Source: Theionarchaea archaeon
Lineage (GTDB): Archaea; Methanobacteriota_B; Thermococci; Methanofastidiosales; SZ-28-30
DNA length: 51,281 nucleotides
NCBI GenBank assembly: GCA_018992565.1
Contig: JACVGW010000006.1
Coordinates: 1 to 51,281, forward strand
Direction: 5' to 3'
Shown: piece after piece, positions 1 through 8,005 of the stretch
Layout of the letters: every line of letters starts with the position of its first letter
How positions within the stretch are numbered: the first letter of the stretch is position 1
The notes under the pieces: generated by a model
The model's input: only the letters and a program-made list of their open reading frames with translations
Told to the model about the DNA's origin: nothing
The model's database searches: none
Made by a program: the position numbers and the translations under genes

Positions 1-891
1 TTGCCAGAAGGTACCACTCGTTACAAGCCCATCAATATTGAACTGGTCAATATGGACAAACTCATGCTATCTCTGGAACAGGACATGTTTACTGGATTTC
101 TGGACTTTGATACTGGTGACAATCAGGTTGTAATCCTTTTTGAAAGAGGTGAAATTCTGAGGTCCTTCAGTATGGGAGATGGGATTCCTGTTCTGCAGTC
201 TGTTAATGATATTCTCAGAGACCTCTATTCAGGGGAAGTGAGAGGGGTACTTCTCCCTCCAGAAATTGTTGAAATGATGGCCTGTCTCCTGCTGTGTACA
301 CCTGTGCACCACAACCTCTCTTCGTATTTCACTGATTTCAGGACATTGCTCAAGAGCCTGGAGGCACAGCAGTTCAGCGGCTTTGTGGAGCTCGAAACTG
401 AAGGAGGGGTCCACTACATCACCATGGAAAGGGGCGGGCCAAGATCTGCTCTCCATTTTTCATCAGGTCTCCTTATGAAAGGGGCACCTGCACTGGAACG
501 GATCTTTTACGACGTGGGTCGGATGCAGGCCTCTATTAGTGTGTACCCGCCTGCTACGTTACCGTTGATAGAAGCCTTCTCCACTATTTCACTGGGTCTC
601 CTTTCTGCATACATGGACCTCAAGGGCAAGATACTGACTCAGAAACTGTGGAAAAGACTATCAGCATGTGCTAAGAACGTGGAAGGAGTGAGTGCAGGAA
701 CCCTTGAATTCAGGCTGGAAGAGCTCCCTAGAGATCTCTGGGAGCGAGAAAAAATCCTGAAAACTCTCATGAAGTGTGAGATAACCCTTTTCAAGAGCGA
801 ACTGGGAGAAGAAGCAGCTCAGGCCCTTTATCGCCGGCTGCTGGAAGATGTGAAATCTCCCATAAAAGAAATCTTTGGAGGTATCTTATGA
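1..891 (+). CDS. Duplicated DUF4388-like domain protein (possibly 5'-truncated)
   Basis: Function unknown. Two copies of one module are visible, residues about 22-57 and 117-152. Each reads as a leucine-rich turn followed by F-(T/S)-G-F-(L/V), an acidic loop, a hydrophobic strand and an E-R-G turn. This layout resembles DUF4388/PATAN-type modules of bacterial and archaeal signalling proteins, which is a resemblance and not a firm assignment. There is no signal peptide or membrane segment. The frame is open from base 1 with a TTG, so the true start may lie outside the window. The stop overlaps the next start (ATGA), so the protein is translationally coupled to the polytopic membrane protein that follows, and a soluble partner of that protein is plausible. 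Confidence 0.6.
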   Translation: MPEGTTRYKPINIELVNMDKLMLSLEQDMFTGFLDFDTGDNQVVILFERGEILRSFSMGDGIPVLQSVNDILRDLYSGEVRGVLLPPEIVEMMACLLLCTPVHHNLSSYFTDFRTLLKSLEAQQFSGFVELETEGGVHYITMERGGPRSALHFSSGLLMKGAPALERIFYDVGRMQASISVYPPATLPLIEAFSTISLGLLSAYMDLKGKILTQKLWKRLSACAKNVEGVSAGTLEFRLEELPRDLWEREKILKTLMKCEITLFKSELGEEAAQALYRRLLEDVKSPIKEIFGGIL

Positions 892-1634
892 AAGTTGTGT
901 ATGGTATAGCTGCTTTCTTTCTGGCAGGTTCCGTGATAATCTATGCTGTCCACCCCAGCCCGGGACTGACTGACATGCTTGCTGTGGCAACGGCTTTGCT
1001 GGGGTTTGCTGCCTCAGTCTATACCTGGTCGCGCCTGAGAGAAAGGAAAGGAGAAAGTACTGTGTGGGCCCTGCTGTCTTTGGGATTACTTTTATGGCTG
1101 GGAGGAGAAACCCTGTGGCTCTACCTGGAAAGCACACTGCAGGAAGTGCCCTTCCCTTCTGTGGCAGACGTCTCCTGGCTTTTGGCATATCCTGTGCTAT
1201 TTGCTGCTCTCTTTCTGGAATATAAGAGGCTGGATGTGGATCTTGGCAGGGCAAGGAAAACAAGCATTCAAGCTCTCATTCTTGTTGCTACAGTCATAAT
1301 GATCTGGGCACTGCTATACTCCATTGCAGTATCCGATGAAATCTCTGTAACAGAAAAATTCCTGGACTTGGTATATCCCATAGGGGACCTGGCATTGCTG
1401 TACGTTGCCTTGCTTTTGTCATGTGTGTACCTTGGGGGCCGCCTGGGCAGATCGTGGATTCTGATTTCCGTAGGATTTATACTATTCTCTTTTGGTGATC
1501 TAGCTTTCTCCTATCTCACCTGGGAAGAGCTGTACTGGAGTGGTCATCCTGTAGATCTTTTATGGCTCTTTGGAGATATTTTCGTCTTTGTAGGATGCTC
1601 TCTGTACAGGCACGCCTATGAAAGACTGGGATAG
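888..1634 (+). CDS. Polytopic membrane protein, about seven TM segments
   Basis: A 248-residue membrane protein with about seven hydrophobic segments and short loops. A P-S-V-A-D-V-S-W-L-L-A-Y-P stretch near residue 91 and Y-P-I-G-D-L-A-L-L near 163 resemble the conserved loops of 7TM sensor modules found in front of histidine kinases or GGDEF domains. Here no output domain follows. It starts four bases inside the preceding gene (ATGA overlap), so the two are almost certainly co-translated. A membrane sensor working with the upstream duplicated-domain protein is an inference from that coupling only. Confidence 0.6.
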   Translation: MKVVYGIAAFFLAGSVIIYAVHPSPGLTDMLAVATALLGFAASVYTWSRLRERKGESTVWALLSLGLLLWLGGETLWLYLESTLQEVPFPSVADVSWLLAYPVLFAALFLEYKRLDVDLGRARKTSIQALILVATVIMIWALLYSIAVSDEISVTEKFLDLVYPIGDLALLYVALLLSCVYLGGRLGRSWILISVGFILFSFGDLAFSYLTWEELYWSGHPVDLLWLFGDIFVFVGCSLYRHAYERLG

Positions 1635-1827
1635 ATGTACCGCCAGAAGATGATCCGAGGTTGACACCTGATGCTGGTCAACCTCCCTCTTTGAACCTTC
1701 ATGGAGGATGCAGTAATCAAGGGAGAAACCGATTTGGAGCCATGTGTGTACTGCCTCTGTGAACTTACGAGCTACACTGCCCTGCCAACATTTAGCTGGT
1801 CTGATGCGCACACGAGAATGGACTATC

Positions 1828-1836
1828 AAAAAAAAA
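1828..1836 (-). terminator. Oligo-T terminator of the subtilase gene
   Basis: Nine consecutive T on the minus strand lie about 16 nt past the protease stop codon. Archaeal transcription commonly ends at such T-runs without a hairpin. Confidence 0.5.
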
Positions 1837-1851
1837 GAGAAAGAAGAAGAA

Positions 1852-2994
1852 TCAGACTGCTGCTTGAGCATCAACTAGCCCATAGCCGTAGTATGGATCC
1901 CATCCTGGAGTTCCCAAGTCTTCTGCTGTTGTGCACAGGGTCTGTCTCACTTGACTGTTTGTATAACCGGGGTGAACAGCCCACACCAGGGCAGCAACAC
2001 CAGAAACATGGGGACAGGCCATGGATGTCCCTGACATGGTGGTATATCCACCCCTCTTGTAGGTGGAGTAGATACCAACACCAGGTGCTGCCAGTTCAAT
2101 CTCTGAACCACTGTTGCTCCACCAGATGATACTGTCGTCTGAGTCCATGGCAGAAATAGCCATCGCTGTGGAGTAGCCAGCTGGATAAAGATCTGGTTCC
2201 TCATATCCTTCATTCCCGGCTGCTGCTACCAGGAGCAATCCCGCGTCCCAGGCAGCATCAATAGCATCATGGAAGGTCTGATCGTCTTCGTATCCTCCGA
2301 AACTCATGGAGAGCACCTGAATACCATTGTCCACGCACCACTGGATTCCCTCAATAATGTCTGAGTCATAGCCTGAACCAGAACCGTCCAGCACTTTAAC
2401 ACCATACAGCCATGCCTCGGGAGCTACGCCAATGACTCCTATCTCATTGTCTACAGCTGCCACAATACCTGCGCAGTGACTTCCATGACCATGGTCATCG
2501 TCAAAGTTGTTGGGATCTTTGTACTTCCCGGAAGGTGCAATGGCATTGAATCCGCCTTTAATGTTTGCCTCCAGGTCTGGGTGGTCCATGTCAATTCCTG
2601 TATCCACGATAGCTACCTTCACACCGCTTCCCGTGCTGGTACTCCAAGCCAGATCAGCATCGATCCTGTCAACGCCCCACGGAAGTTCTTCAGGGGGAGG
2701 TCCGGGCTTGCCTTTTACATCCACTGGGGGGGCCACGTATGGCCTGTAGTGGTCTATCTGAATGTACTTAATGTGAGGATTCCTGGATAGAGCTTCAATA
2801 GCATGTTCAGGCAACGATGCCACCACAGCTGGAATCAAATGGAGTGTCTGATGAACCTGTCCATACTGGCTTACCAGCCCTACATCTGGTCCTGTGTTGA
2901 AGACTATAATCACCCTCTCAGATGCAGGAGCAGACACTGAATACAATGACAACAGTAGAAATGCAATGAGAGTTCCGGCTGCAAATCTCTTCAT
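1852..2994 (-). CDS. Secreted subtilisin-like serine protease (S8)
   Basis: Extracellular S8-family endopeptidase of 380 residues. It has a Sec signal peptide (about residues 1-26, hydrophobic core then A-P-A-S), a short I9-like propeptide that ends before the mature start, and a catalytic domain from about residue 105. The catalytic triad is Asp131 in V-D-T-G-I-D, His170 in G-H-G-S-H and Ser324 in S-G-T-S-M-A, with the oxyanion Asn260 in A-A-G-N-E-G. The protein ends right after the catalytic domain, with no C-terminal anchor or PPC domain, so release into the medium is likely. I chose the ATG at 2994 because a strong SD (GGAGGTG, 3001-3007) sits 6 nt upstream; an in-frame GTG at 3003 overlaps that SD. 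It is divergent from the FAD enzyme gene. Confidence 0.92.
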   Translation of the reverse strand: MKRFAAGTLIAFLLLSLYSVSAPASERVIIVFNTGPDVGLVSQYGQVHQTLHLIPAVVASLPEHAIEALSRNPHIKYIQIDHYRPYVAPPVDVKGKPGPPPEELPWGVDRIDADLAWSTSTGSGVKVAIVDTGIDMDHPDLEANIKGGFNAIAPSGKYKDPNNFDDDHGHGSHCAGIVAAVDNEIGVIGVAPEAWLYGVKVLDGSGSGYDSDIIEGIQWCVDNGIQVLSMSFGGYEDDQTFHDAIDAAWDAGLLLVAAAGNEGYEEPDLYPAGYSTAMAISAMDSDDSIIWWSNSGSEIELAAPGVGIYSTYKRGGYTTMSGTSMACPHVSGVAALVWAVHPGYTNSQVRQTLCTTAEDLGTPGWDPYYGYGLVDAQAAV

Positions 2995-3035
2995 GTCTCT
3001 CACCTCCTTTTATTTCTCTTTCTTAGGGGTCTTGT

Positions 3036-3047
3036 CCATATAAGGTT
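3036..3047 (-). promoter_or_regulatory. TATA box for the subtilase
   Basis: Minus-strand AACCTTATATGG. Transcription would begin about 25 nt downstream, leaving a short leader that contains the GGAGGTG SD before the ATG at 2994. Confidence 0.5.
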
Positions 3048-3188
3048 TTCTCTATCAGAGCTAAAAAGAAATTACTGTTGTGTAACCATCCTGTTATACA
3101 TTACAGTCTGTCGAATTTGGCACACAGACAACTCCGATTCTCCGAATCTGAATTGATTCCGCCCTGAACACATGCCACCAGGCTACAA

Positions 3189-3205
3189 GGTTCTCGTTGA
3201 GAACC
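3189..3205. repeat. Perfect hairpin GGTTCTC-GTT-GAGAACC
   Basis: A 7-bp stem with a GTT loop lies in the divergent intergenic region. It is flanked by a direct repeat GCTACAAG (3182-3189 and 3206-3213). A hairpin with the same frame, GGTNNTC-GTT-GANNACC, occurs at 45307-45323. The remainder of the 3004-3320 gap holds only the two promoters and a short GATTC-TCC-GAATC dyad. Confidence 0.5.
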
Positions 3206-3286
3206 GCTACAAGTATGGAAGAAAAACGAGGGAGAGAGAAAATAATTAAACAATGTACTCAGGCAAAGAAAAAACCCACAGGAGAA

Positions 3287-3296
3287 TTTAAATACC
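3287..3296 (+). promoter_or_regulatory. TATA box for the FAD oxidase operon
   Basis: TTTAAATACC, an archaeal TATA-type element. The expected start of transcription is near 3316, a few nucleotides before the GTG at 3321. Confidence 0.6.
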
Positions 3297-3320
3297 TTTT
3301 ATTGATATGGTAGTGAGGAA

Positions 3321-4808
3321 GTGAGTATCATGTCATCAGAGGAGAGTGCAGGACCTGCCCATAGTCCAGGCTATGAAATAGTGTATCCACAAACATCCTT
3401 GTCCACCGAGAAGAAGGAACGCATCCTGGCGAACCTTCAGAAAATAGTGGGTAAGAGGAATGTCTCCTGCAGGGAAATTGACAGACTGTCATATTCCAGA
3501 GACTACTGGCCCATCGCACTGAGATGGATGCTGGAGGGAAAGGTCCCTGCCCTTCCTGATTTTGTGGTGTGGCCAGAAACCACAGACCACATTTCACACA
3601 TTGTAAGAATTGCCAGTGAAGAAAAAATACCTGTTGTCCCTTTTGGAGAAGGATCAGGGGTGCTCGGAGGTGCAATCCCTGTTCAAGGGGGGATTGTTCT
3701 GGATATGAAAAAGATGAGTGCAGTCTTGACTCTCAATGATGATAATTTGACCATAACTGTGCAGCCAGGTATCAATGGTATGAACCTGGAACGTTTCCTC
3801 AATCAAAAGGGGTATACCATGGGGCATATACCACAGTCATTGTACTGCTCCACCGTTGGCGGATGGCTTGGTTGTAGAGCAGCGGGCCAATTCTCCACCA
3901 AGTATGGCAAAATTGATGACATACTCATTTCTCTGGAAGCCGTTCTCCCCCAGGGGACTATTATCCGGTCAAAACCTGTTCCCAAATCATCGACATGTCC
4001 CAGGATCGACACGCTTTTGCTGGGAGCAGAAGGAACCCTTGGGGTTATCACAGAAGCAACCTTCAAGATCTGGCCGTACCCTGAAAAGAGGGCATTGCAG
4101 TCCTACGCTTTTTCCACATTGAAGGATGGATTGGAATCTGTGAGAACCATTCTGCGAAGGGGAATCTTCCCTGCTGTGGTCCGTCTGTATGACCAGGCGG
4201 AGACAGAAAGGCATTTTTATAGTACAAAGAAGGCAAGAGGAAAATGCATTCTCATTTTGGTGGAAGAAGGGGACAGAGAGCTTGTAGACCTTGAAGAGGC
4301 AGTGTCTCACACAGTATGCACAGACCATGGTGGATTCCCGACAGGAGAGGCACCTGCGGCCCACTGGATGGAGACTCGATTCAATGTGAAAGAAATTTCA
4401 GAATTTACTCCTCGAGACGTTGTTTTTGATACTATTGAGGTTTCTGTCATGTGGGACAAATCCATGGAACTGTATCAATCTGTAATTTCTGCAATGAAAT
4501 CAATTGAAGGAGTGATTATTGCGTCAGCCCACGCCTCGCATTTCTACCCCCAGGGAGTGTGTTTCTATTTTACATTCGGGGGGACATCTCTGACTGGTAG
4601 TCCTACAGACTTTTATGAGACGGTATGGAATGCTGCTATGAAAGCCTGTCTGAATGCGGGAGGTTCCATAAGTCATCACCACGGAATTGGAATTCTGCGA
4701 AGCCGGTGGATTCGAGAAGAGTTGGGACCATCTCATGATATCCTGAAGAGTATAAAGAAAGCATTGGATCCTGAAAATGTAATGAATCCGGGAAAAATGG
4801 GGTTATAA
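3321..4808 (+). CDS. FAD-binding oxidoreductase, alkyl-DHAP synthase/GlcD-like
   Basis: A VAO/PCMH-type flavoenzyme of 495 residues. The FAD domain (about 75-255) shows P-F-G-E-G-S-G-V, S-T-V-G-G-W and G-A-E-G-T-L-G-V-I-T-E-A. The C-terminal half carries S-H-H-H-G-I-G-x-L-R and an R-L-Y-D motif. These match alkyldihydroxyacetonephosphate synthase (AGPS), where the His triplet and that Arg are active-site residues; the fold is also shared with glycolate and D-lactate dehydrogenases. The next gene, 1 nt downstream, encodes a GlpC/GlcF-like Fe-S protein, which favours a redox dehydrogenase feeding electrons to it. I therefore cannot choose between ether-lipid synthesis and 2-hydroxyacid or glycerol-phosphate oxidation. 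The in-frame ATG at 3330 is an alternative start. Confidence 0.85.
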   Translation: MSIMSSEESAGPAHSPGYEIVYPQTSLSTEKKERILANLQKIVGKRNVSCREIDRLSYSRDYWPIALRWMLEGKVPALPDFVVWPETTDHISHIVRIASEEKIPVVPFGEGSGVLGGAIPVQGGIVLDMKKMSAVLTLNDDNLTITVQPGINGMNLERFLNQKGYTMGHIPQSLYCSTVGGWLGCRAAGQFSTKYGKIDDILISLEAVLPQGTIIRSKPVPKSSTCPRIDTLLLGAEGTLGVITEATFKIWPYPEKRALQSYAFSTLKDGLESVRTILRRGIFPAVVRLYDQAETERHFYSTKKARGKCILILVEEGDRELVDLEEAVSHTVCTDHGGFPTGEAPAAHWMETRFNVKEISEFTPRDVVFDTIEVSVMWDKSMELYQSVISAMKSIEGVIIASAHASHFYPQGVCFYFTFGGTSLTGSPTDFYETVWNAAMKACLNAGGSISHHHGIGILRSRWIREELGPSHDILKSIKKALDPENVMNPGKMGL

Positions 4809-4809
4809 C

Positions 4810-6009
4810 ATGCTGGAAGAATTCAAGAAGTATCTCTGGGTAGCAAAAGCCATCTCCAGGCTTACCCTGTCAACACAGAAGGAAGTTGTCATCAGGTTCC
4901 TCACAGCTAAGAAGAAGTACCTTCCAGAGGACAACCCTAAGGCACAGGTAGAGGATATTCTGAAGTGCGCACTCTGTCCCAACATGTGCCGATTTGATTG
5001 TCCTGTGCTGCAGGCTGCGAAGTCCGAAACGTACTCGCCGGCAGGGAGAGCACGGATAGCGTACTTGCTGGAGATGGGAAGGGTTTCCTCTCATGATGCA
5101 GTGGAGTTGATGTATGCATGTGCTGCATGCTCTGCGTGCCAGCAATGGTGTCCTTTTGATTTTTCTGTGGATGATCTCTTGATGGGAGTGAGAAGAGATC
5201 TGGTAGATAGAAATCTAGTTCCAGAGACATTGATGGATATTAAAGATCAGATTGTCAGGACCCGTACCATCTATCAGAATTCTAGGACTTCTCTGGGGCT
5301 GGAGCCAAGAAAGGCAGATATCCTGTATGTTGCAGGGTGCACCGTGTTGAACAAGGAACGCATTATTGCTCAGACTGCCATGAAGATTCTGGAGAAAGCA
5401 GGGATTACGGTGACTACGTTGCCAGAGGAATGGTGTTGTGGAGCTCCTTTGAACCTTTTGGGGTTCGAAGATGATTTTAAGAAATTTGCAGCACACAATG
5501 CGGATAGTATTAAGAAGAGTGGCTGCAAAAAGATGATCTGCAGCTGCCCGGAATGTGTGTATACGTTCAAAGAAGTGTATGCTAAAGAAGGGCATCCTCT
5601 CCAGGTTGAGGTGATGCATACATCAGAATATTTCCTGGAATTGATTGAACAGGGAAAAATACAGTTCAAAGAGCTCCAGAGAGATCTGGTATACCATGAT
5701 CCATGTGTCCTGGCAAGAAAACTGCATATTACTGAACAGCCAAGGAAAGTCTTGGAAGCCATTCCAGGAGTGTCCGTGAAAGAGCCGCCTCTCACTAAAG
5801 AGCATACGCGATGCTGCGGAATAGGTGGGTTGCTGGCCATAACTAATCCTGAGCTCTCTGTGACTCTCCTGAGAGCCAGGGATAGTGAGTTGTGTAAGCT
5901 TGCTGATACCGTAGTCACTGCCTGTCCTGCCTGCAAAATAGCCTTCAAGAGGACCAGGAACGCTGAATCACGCGATCTGTCGGAAATCGTGCTTGAGGGC
6001 ATGAACTAA
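4810..6009 (+). CDS. CCG-domain Fe-S oxidoreductase (GlpC/GlcF/HdrD-like)
   Basis: Electron-transfer subunit of 399 residues. The N-terminal part has two 4Fe-4S motifs, C-A-L-C-P-N-M-C and C-A-A-C-S-A-C-Q-Q-W-C. Two cysteine-rich CCG domains follow: E-W-C-C-G-A-P with C-S-C-P-E-C, then T-R-C-C-G-I-G-G with A-C-P-A-C. This order is that of GlpC, GlcF, LutA and HdrD. No membrane segments are seen. It begins 1 nt after the flavoprotein stop, so the two form a flavin/Fe-S pair. The GlpA- and GlpB-like genes follow on the same strand 240 bp later, so it could equally serve as their membrane-side electron acceptor. Confidence 0.88.
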   Translation: MLEEFKKYLWVAKAISRLTLSTQKEVVIRFLTAKKKYLPEDNPKAQVEDILKCALCPNMCRFDCPVLQAAKSETYSPAGRARIAYLLEMGRVSSHDAVELMYACAACSACQQWCPFDFSVDDLLMGVRRDLVDRNLVPETLMDIKDQIVRTRTIYQNSRTSLGLEPRKADILYVAGCTVLNKERIIAQTAMKILEKAGITVTTLPEEWCCGAPLNLLGFEDDFKKFAAHNADSIKKSGCKKMICSCPECVYTFKEVYAKEGHPLQVEVMHTSEYFLELIEQGKIQFKELQRDLVYHDPCVLARKLHITEQPRKVLEAIPGVSVKEPPLTKEHTRCCGIGGLLAITNPELSVTLLRARDSELCKLADTVVTACPACKIAFKRTRNAESRDLSEIVLEGMN

Positions 6010-6195
6010 GGTGAGTTGGGATTCCAGTAGAGAAGAGGTTGGAGACCGTCTTGGTAAAAAGCATCTGGAGGAGGGAGCTCCTATCCCTATTATGAATAGA
6101 TCTTGTATCTTGGATCCTGAAGTCTCTTTCCCTTCTCTTTTCTATTCTGGTGGGGAATTTCCTCTTTCTTCTCAACCCAGTATGTAGTATAGAAA

Positions 6196-6206
6196 CCTTT
6201 AAAATC
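6196..6206 (+). promoter_or_regulatory. TATA box for the GlpA-like gene
   Basis: CCTTTAAAATC, about 47 nt before the ATG. The leader carries a GGAGGG SD at 6236-6241, 6 nt from the start codon. Confidence 0.55.
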
Positions 6207-6247
6207 TAGCCCTTTCTAATGATCCTGAAGCTAATGGAGGGACTGCC

Positions 6248-8005
6248 ATGACTGCAGAGGAGAGAATCGAGAGGAAGTTAAGAAAATTCTTAAAAGAAAA
6301 GGAATTCTTAACTGTAACGGTTTCTGTAAGGGATGGAATTGTAGTCTTTGATGGATCGGTTAACACTTGGGATGATGTGATCCAGATAGGTCATTTTGCA
6401 GGCTTGCTGAAAGGTGTTAAGGGGGTCATCAATGAGGTCAGACATAGAGACATGAAAGCATCCAGGGAAAAACCTCAGAGGTCTATGAGAGAACATGGAG
6501 AAGGAATAACCTTTCCAGAGAAGGCAGATGTGGTCATTATTGGAGCGGGTGTAATTGGCTGTTTCATTGCCAGGGAGCTGTCCCGGTATGATCTTGACGT
6601 CATAGTGGTCGAAAAAGAATCAGATGTAGCATGTGGGGCTACTAAGGCCAACAATGGACAAATCCACACAGGGATTGGAGAGAAATCTGGCACTCTCAAG
6701 AAAGAGCTCTGTGCCGAAGCCTGGCCCCTTTACCAGAAGATTGCAGCAGATCTGGATATTCCTTACAAGAGAAATGGACTGCTCGTCTTACTGACAGAGG
6801 AGAGTCTGCCCCAATGGGTTCCTTCGTTTCTTTCCCGGCCTATTCTCAAGTACCTATTGCCATATTTAGCAGTCAGAAAGGGTAGAGCTGCAGGAGATAC
6901 ACCCCGCATCGTAAGCAAGAAAGAGTTGCTGCAGATGGAGCCCCATATAACGAAGAAAGCAGTGAGGGGAGTACTCATGCCAGGATATGGTGTGACCTGT
7001 CCATATAAGTTGACTATTGCTCTGGCGGAAAACGCCGTTGAGAATGGGGTTGCCTTTGTCTTGGACACTGAGGTGCTGGATATCATAGTGGAGGACAATG
7101 CTGTCCAGAAGGTGGTAACCTCACGAGGAGATATAGTGTGTAAGACCATAGTCAATGCAGCCGGTGTGTATGCGGATGTAGTGGCAGAGATGGCAGGGGC
7201 CAGAGAGTTCACAATTCACCCCCGGAAAGGAAGCATCCTCTTATTTGACAAGACTGAAGGATATATCAAGCACCAGCTCAGCGAGTTGCGATTTCCCCAA
7301 GACCCTCACACAAAGGGGGGTGGAGTTCTGGAGACAGTGGATGGTAACATGTTGTGGGGACCTACAGCAGTGGAAGTCCCAGACAAAGAAGATAGATCCG
7401 TCAGCAGAAGTGAACTTCTAAATATGGTGGAAAAATACCATCCTGCAGTTCCTGAATTACCCTTGAATTCTGTCATTACCTATTTTGCAGGAGTAAGGGC
7501 TGCCACCTACACTGAGGATTTTGTAATTGGACCATCCAGAGTTGCAGGATTCATTCATGCAGCTGGTATACAATCTCCAGGGTTGACAGCTGCCCCTGTG
7601 ATTGCCAGGAAGGTAGTGGATACATTAAGAGATACAGGGGTTCAGTTGAAGGAGAAAGAGGGGTTTAGCCCAGTGAGGAGAGCACCTCCAGTATTCAAAG
7701 CACTATCTGCAGCAGAAAAGGCAGAATTTATCAAGAGGGATTCAAGGTATGGACATGTGGTATGCCGATGTGAACAGATAACTGAAGCTGAAATTGTCAA
7801 TGCAATCCATGGGTTGATACCTGCTGTTACTCTGGATGCAGTGAAGAGGAGAACCAGGGCAGGGATGGGGAGGTGCCAGGGTGGGTTCTGTGGACCCAGG
7901 GTGGCTGAGATACTGGGGAGAGAATTAGGCATACCCTTAGAGAAAGTGACAAAGAAGGGCGGAGAATCGTACATTGTTTCCAGGAAGACTAAGGTGGTCC
8001 CGTGA
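6248..8005 (+). CDS. BON-domain/GlpA-type FAD glycerol-3-phosphate dehydrogenase
   Basis: Oxidises glycerol 3-phosphate to dihydroxyacetone phosphate, by family resemblance. Residues about 1-68 form a BON-like domain (alternating V-x-V strand, G-x-V-x-x-x-G-x-V, then G-V-x-x-V-x-N-E-V), an unusual N-terminal addition. The DAO-type FAD domain starts with G-A-G-V-I-G at 99-104 and has A-C-G-A-T-K-A-N-N-G-Q and V-N-A-A-G-V-Y. The C-terminus (about 500-560) is a BFD-like [2Fe-2S] domain with C-R-C-E and G-R-C-Q-G-G-F-C-G, as in anaerobic GlpA. The SD GGAGGG at 6236 sets the start. The stop overlaps the next gene (GTGA). The neighbours, a GlpB-like flavoprotein, a DUF1667 protein and glycerol kinase, support glycerol use. 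Related DAO enzymes with other substrates cannot be excluded. Confidence 0.85.
   Translation: MTAEERIERKLRKFLKEKEFLTVTVSVRDGIVVFDGSVNTWDDVIQIGHFAGLLKGVKGVINEVRHRDMKASREKPQRSMREHGEGITFPEKADVVIIGAGVIGCFIARELSRYDLDVIVVEKESDVACGATKANNGQIHTGIGEKSGTLKKELCAEAWPLYQKIAADLDIPYKRNGLLVLLTEESLPQWVPSFLSRPILKYLLPYLAVRKGRAAGDTPRIVSKKELLQMEPHITKKAVRGVLMPGYGVTCPYKLTIALAENAVENGVAFVLDTEVLDIIVEDNAVQKVVTSRGDIVCKTIVNAAGVYADVVAEMAGAREFTIHPRKGSILLFDKTEGYIKHQLSELRFPQDPHTKGGGVLETVDGNMLWGPTAVEVPDKEDRSVSRSELLNMVEKYHPAVPELPLNSVITYFAGVRAATYTEDFVIGPSRVAGFIHAAGIQSPGLTAAPVIARKVVDTLRDTGVQLKEKEGFSPVRRAPPVFKALSAAEKAEFIKRDSRYGHVVCRCEQITEAEIVNAIHGLIPAVTLDAVKRRTRAGMGRCQGGFCGPRVAEILGRELGIPLEKVTKKGGESYIVSRKTKVVP

Noticed and set aside
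6067-6081. Short stem AGGAG/CTCCT before the GlpA-like gene
   Set aside because: Only five base pairs with repetitive sequence, expected often by chance.
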